A stretch of DNA of 64,000 nt from Juglans regia (taxonomy: Eukaryota; Streptophyta; Magnoliopsida; Fagales; Juglandaceae): positions 25,367,722 to 25,431,721 of the forward strand of contig NC_049912.1 in the NCBI RefSeq assembly GCF_001411555.2. Direction: 5' to 3'. The notes under the pieces are model-generated. The model was not told the origin of the DNA and made no database searches. It saw only the letters and a list, made by a program, of their open reading frames with translations. Within the stretch, counting starts at the first letter, position 1. Every line of letters starts with the position of its first letter. Shown here one piece after another: positions 62,601-64,000 of the stretch. Both the position numbers and the translations under genes were made by a program.

Positions 62601-63471
62601 AAAAAAAAAAATTATCTGAAATCATGGAATAGTTTCTGTGATTGGCGTAAAGACAGAAACATGCATCAGGCAGACCTCTTCACCCGCAACAAAAATAAAA
62701 AACAAAACAAAGACAAACAAAAGAAAAGATGCTTAGCTTTCATCATGGTTAATAATTTTTTGATATGTAATTAGTTGGATTGTCATGGTTTATAATTAAG
62801 AAAAAAAGAAATACAAGTACCATTAGAACAAGACAACAGGTTAGGAATATTGGGGTGACATGGGATCTGATTGGCCCATATGCGCAGGTCACTAACACGA
62901 GGTGAAAACAGAGGTTTCATGATATTTTTCCACAATTTTTCTCCCTCCCCCCTCTCCTTTCCTCTGGATTGGGGTTTATTTTTCAATTGCTGATCAAAGA
63001 GTTCGTATTTTAATGGAAGTGTGTACTGTATTAGGTTTTATTTCTTCAAATGTTCATTTGACTTGCACCCTTGATATCAGGCTTGGAAAAATATTATTAG
63101 AGAATCGAAGTATCTGGATTATTTGCTGAAGAAGAGTTCAGTTTCCCTAAGTTGCTTCTTAAATATCAAGGCTCTATAATATGAAGGCTTAGTCTACTAC
63201 TTTGAATACACCAGAATTTTGTGTGGGCCTTTTGTTTTCTAGTATAACATTGATTACTTAATGCTTCCTTTCAACTTATCAAAACAAAAAAAAAACAAAA
63301 CTTAATGGTTCCTTTCATTATAATCTCTGAATTCTTGTAACTTGTTTTGTTATTTCTTACATGTCCTGCAGTGTGGGAGACCCATTCAAAGACACGGCTG
63401 GACCTTCTCTTCATGTCCTCATAAAGATGCTTGCAACCATAACGCTTGTCATGGCTCCAATTTTCCTGTGA
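53673..63471 (+). CDS. AVP2: Type II (K+-independent) H+-translocating pyrophosphatase, AVP2-like
   Basis: Membrane proton pump driven by pyrophosphate hydrolysis; type II plant enzymes are placed in Golgi-type endomembranes. Fourteen coding exons: 53673-53765, 55984-56187, 57784-57935, 58039-58186, 58263-58395, 58508-58680, 59718-59838, 59939-60126, 60334-60771, 60876-61040, 61165-61320, 61407-61518, 62231-62450 and 63372-63471. They keep one frame for 800 residues; Arabidopsis AVP2 has 802. Markers are the pyrophosphate site [11 protein letters not shown] (Asp274), [20 protein letters not shown], and the C-terminal [35 protein letters not shown] carries Lys569 where the K+-dependent type has Ala, which marks the K+-independent class. 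The intron after 59838 uses a GC donor. Several introns hold transposons. The ATG at 53673 gives the family-like N terminus and the conserved [16 protein letters not shown]. Confidence 0.96.
54262..54617. mobile_element. Near-full-length MITE of the GATGAGAT family, H+-PPase intron 1
   Basis: The left end is GGCCTGGTTTGGATA and the complement of the right end is TTAGGCCTCGTTTGGATAG, so terminal inverted repeats are clear. Inner CCCATCTCATCTC and GATAAGATGATCTATGAA words match the other copies. It is about 355 bp, non-coding, and the best reference copy for the family here. The ends resemble PIF/Harbinger (Tourist) MITEs; a TAA follows the right end but the left target copy is not clear. Confidence 0.7.
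55507..55590 (-). mobile_element. LINE 3'-tail in H+-PPase intron 1
   Basis: TTTTTGATCGGGAAACAAAA, ATTTTATTGATCATAAAGAA and CAGGTATACAGGACGTATAC repeat the tail block seen at 13380 and 4081 in the same orientation. A second, eroded plus-strand tail may lie at 55650-55718 (GATGTATGTCCCCCATTTAT then AATAAAAAAAATTTTACTTA). Confidence 0.65.
56759..57372 (+). mobile_element. 5'-truncated LINE copy in H+-PPase intron 2
   Basis: It encodes the LINE zinc-binding domain ([27 protein letters not shown], then [19 protein letters not shown]), close to the C terminus of the 4-8 kb element. It ends with CAATAAAATTTTACTTTTAC and poly-A. TATTCCTTATAATT (56745-56758) and TATTCCTTATAGTT (57373-57386) form a 14-bp target duplication with one mismatch. 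A second insertion interrupts it at 56920. Confidence 0.88.
56920..57023 (-). mobile_element. LINE tail nested inside the LINE copy
   Basis: A T run, GGATAAGTAATGAGAAATTT and CAGGTACACCGGAAGTATAC form a minus-strand LINE tail of about 104 bp. GAGTTATGGAT flanks it exactly (56909-56919 and 57024-57034). Removing it and one duplication restores the continuity of the host LINE, which dates it as the later event. Confidence 0.88.
58850..59025. mobile_element. MITE relic (GATGAG family) in H+-PPase intron 6
   Basis: GACGTTTGGATTCGAAGATG and TGCGAATCCAAACAGCTCC are inverted ends. The interior repeats GAGATGAGTTGAGATGAGTT and GAATAGTAATGA. No coding content. Confidence 0.6.
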
Positions 63472-64000
63472 GGTTTACCGTTTAGTTACCACACCCCTCT
63501 TCCTTTGTGGTCTCTCACCCGCGTACAGCACCCACCTCCCTTGGATACATAGCTACTTTGCAAATATGATGGTAGGTATTTTGATGTATATCAAGGGTGC
63601 CCGATTCATAGTCATACATATTTTCTTTTTTGCTTAATCCAAATAAGACATGTTAGTTAGCATCTCATTTTAGTGCCAAATGGTTTAAAATATATCTATT
63701 TAGTGTATGCATCGAGTTATCCGGACCACAATCATGGGATCGGCTTGAGCCTCATGTTTTCCTAGAGTTTCATTTTTCCTTTTTTGCCGTTTGACCACAT
63801 GAATGTGATGTGTCTATAGCCTTGTAACAGATAGGCACTCTTTTTGGGCATTTGCTATCAACTGAGTTTTCATGATTTTCTTGCATGTGCATCTATTTTG
63901 TATTTAAGCGTTTTCTCTGTAGTGTATTTAGTCTATTCTTGGTGTTGGACTTCCTTTTTCTTTTTTCTTTATTCACACACGCACAAGCAAGCAAACTTGG
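63472..64000 (+). other. 3' flank of the H+-PPase gene
   Basis: Probably 3' UTR followed by intergenic sequence. No further gene is visible before the window ends. Confidence 0.4.

Overview
This is a eudicot plant nuclear window: multi-exon genes with GT-AG introns, long AT-rich intergenic tracts, and many transposon relics inside introns and between genes. The proteins resemble woody rosid homologues. The many copies of an AT-rich TIR element with GATGAGATGAG-type ends make me think of Fagales (walnut, hickory, oak side), but that is inference.

Layout. 1-2036 (-): 5' half of the mitochondrial chaperonin CPN60/HSP60 gene. 2.6-3.8 kb: MITE relics. 3916-9726: a hAT-type element with 8-bp target duplications, holding a decayed L1-type LINE (about 4.1-8.9 kb). 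12692-15088 (+): complex I subunit NDUFA13/GRIM-19, whose first intron holds four LINE tails. 16428-20285 (-): an F-box protein gene with a SINE and a tandem duplication in its introns. 22266-24586 (+): pollen-receptor-like LRR kinase. 26.4-27.3 kb: Helitron fragment. 28536-35243 (+): USP-domain receptor-like cytoplasmic kinase. 36254-39750 (-): broken Ty1/copia element, next to an LRR receptor kinase pseudogene at 39.9-40.5 kb. 42857-44650 (+): conserved, apparently uncharacterised membrane protein with a myristoylation-type N terminus. 44955-48446 (-): delta-type vacuolar processing enzyme. 53673-63471 (+): type II (AVP2-like) proton-pumping pyrophosphatase, 14 coding exons, one with a GC donor.

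The genes do not form one pathway. From memory, PRK4-like kinase, USP kinase and delta-VPE are neighbours in the same order in Arabidopsis (At3g20190, At3g20200, At3g20210), so the centre of the window looks like conserved microsynteny. Exon coordinates were assembled by hand from splice signals, reading-frame continuity and remembered family sequence. I found no tRNA or rRNA gene, no CRISPR array, and no convincing novel multi-gene system. The most interesting leads are the uncharacterised membrane protein, the nested transposons with readable target duplications, and the conserved gene trio.
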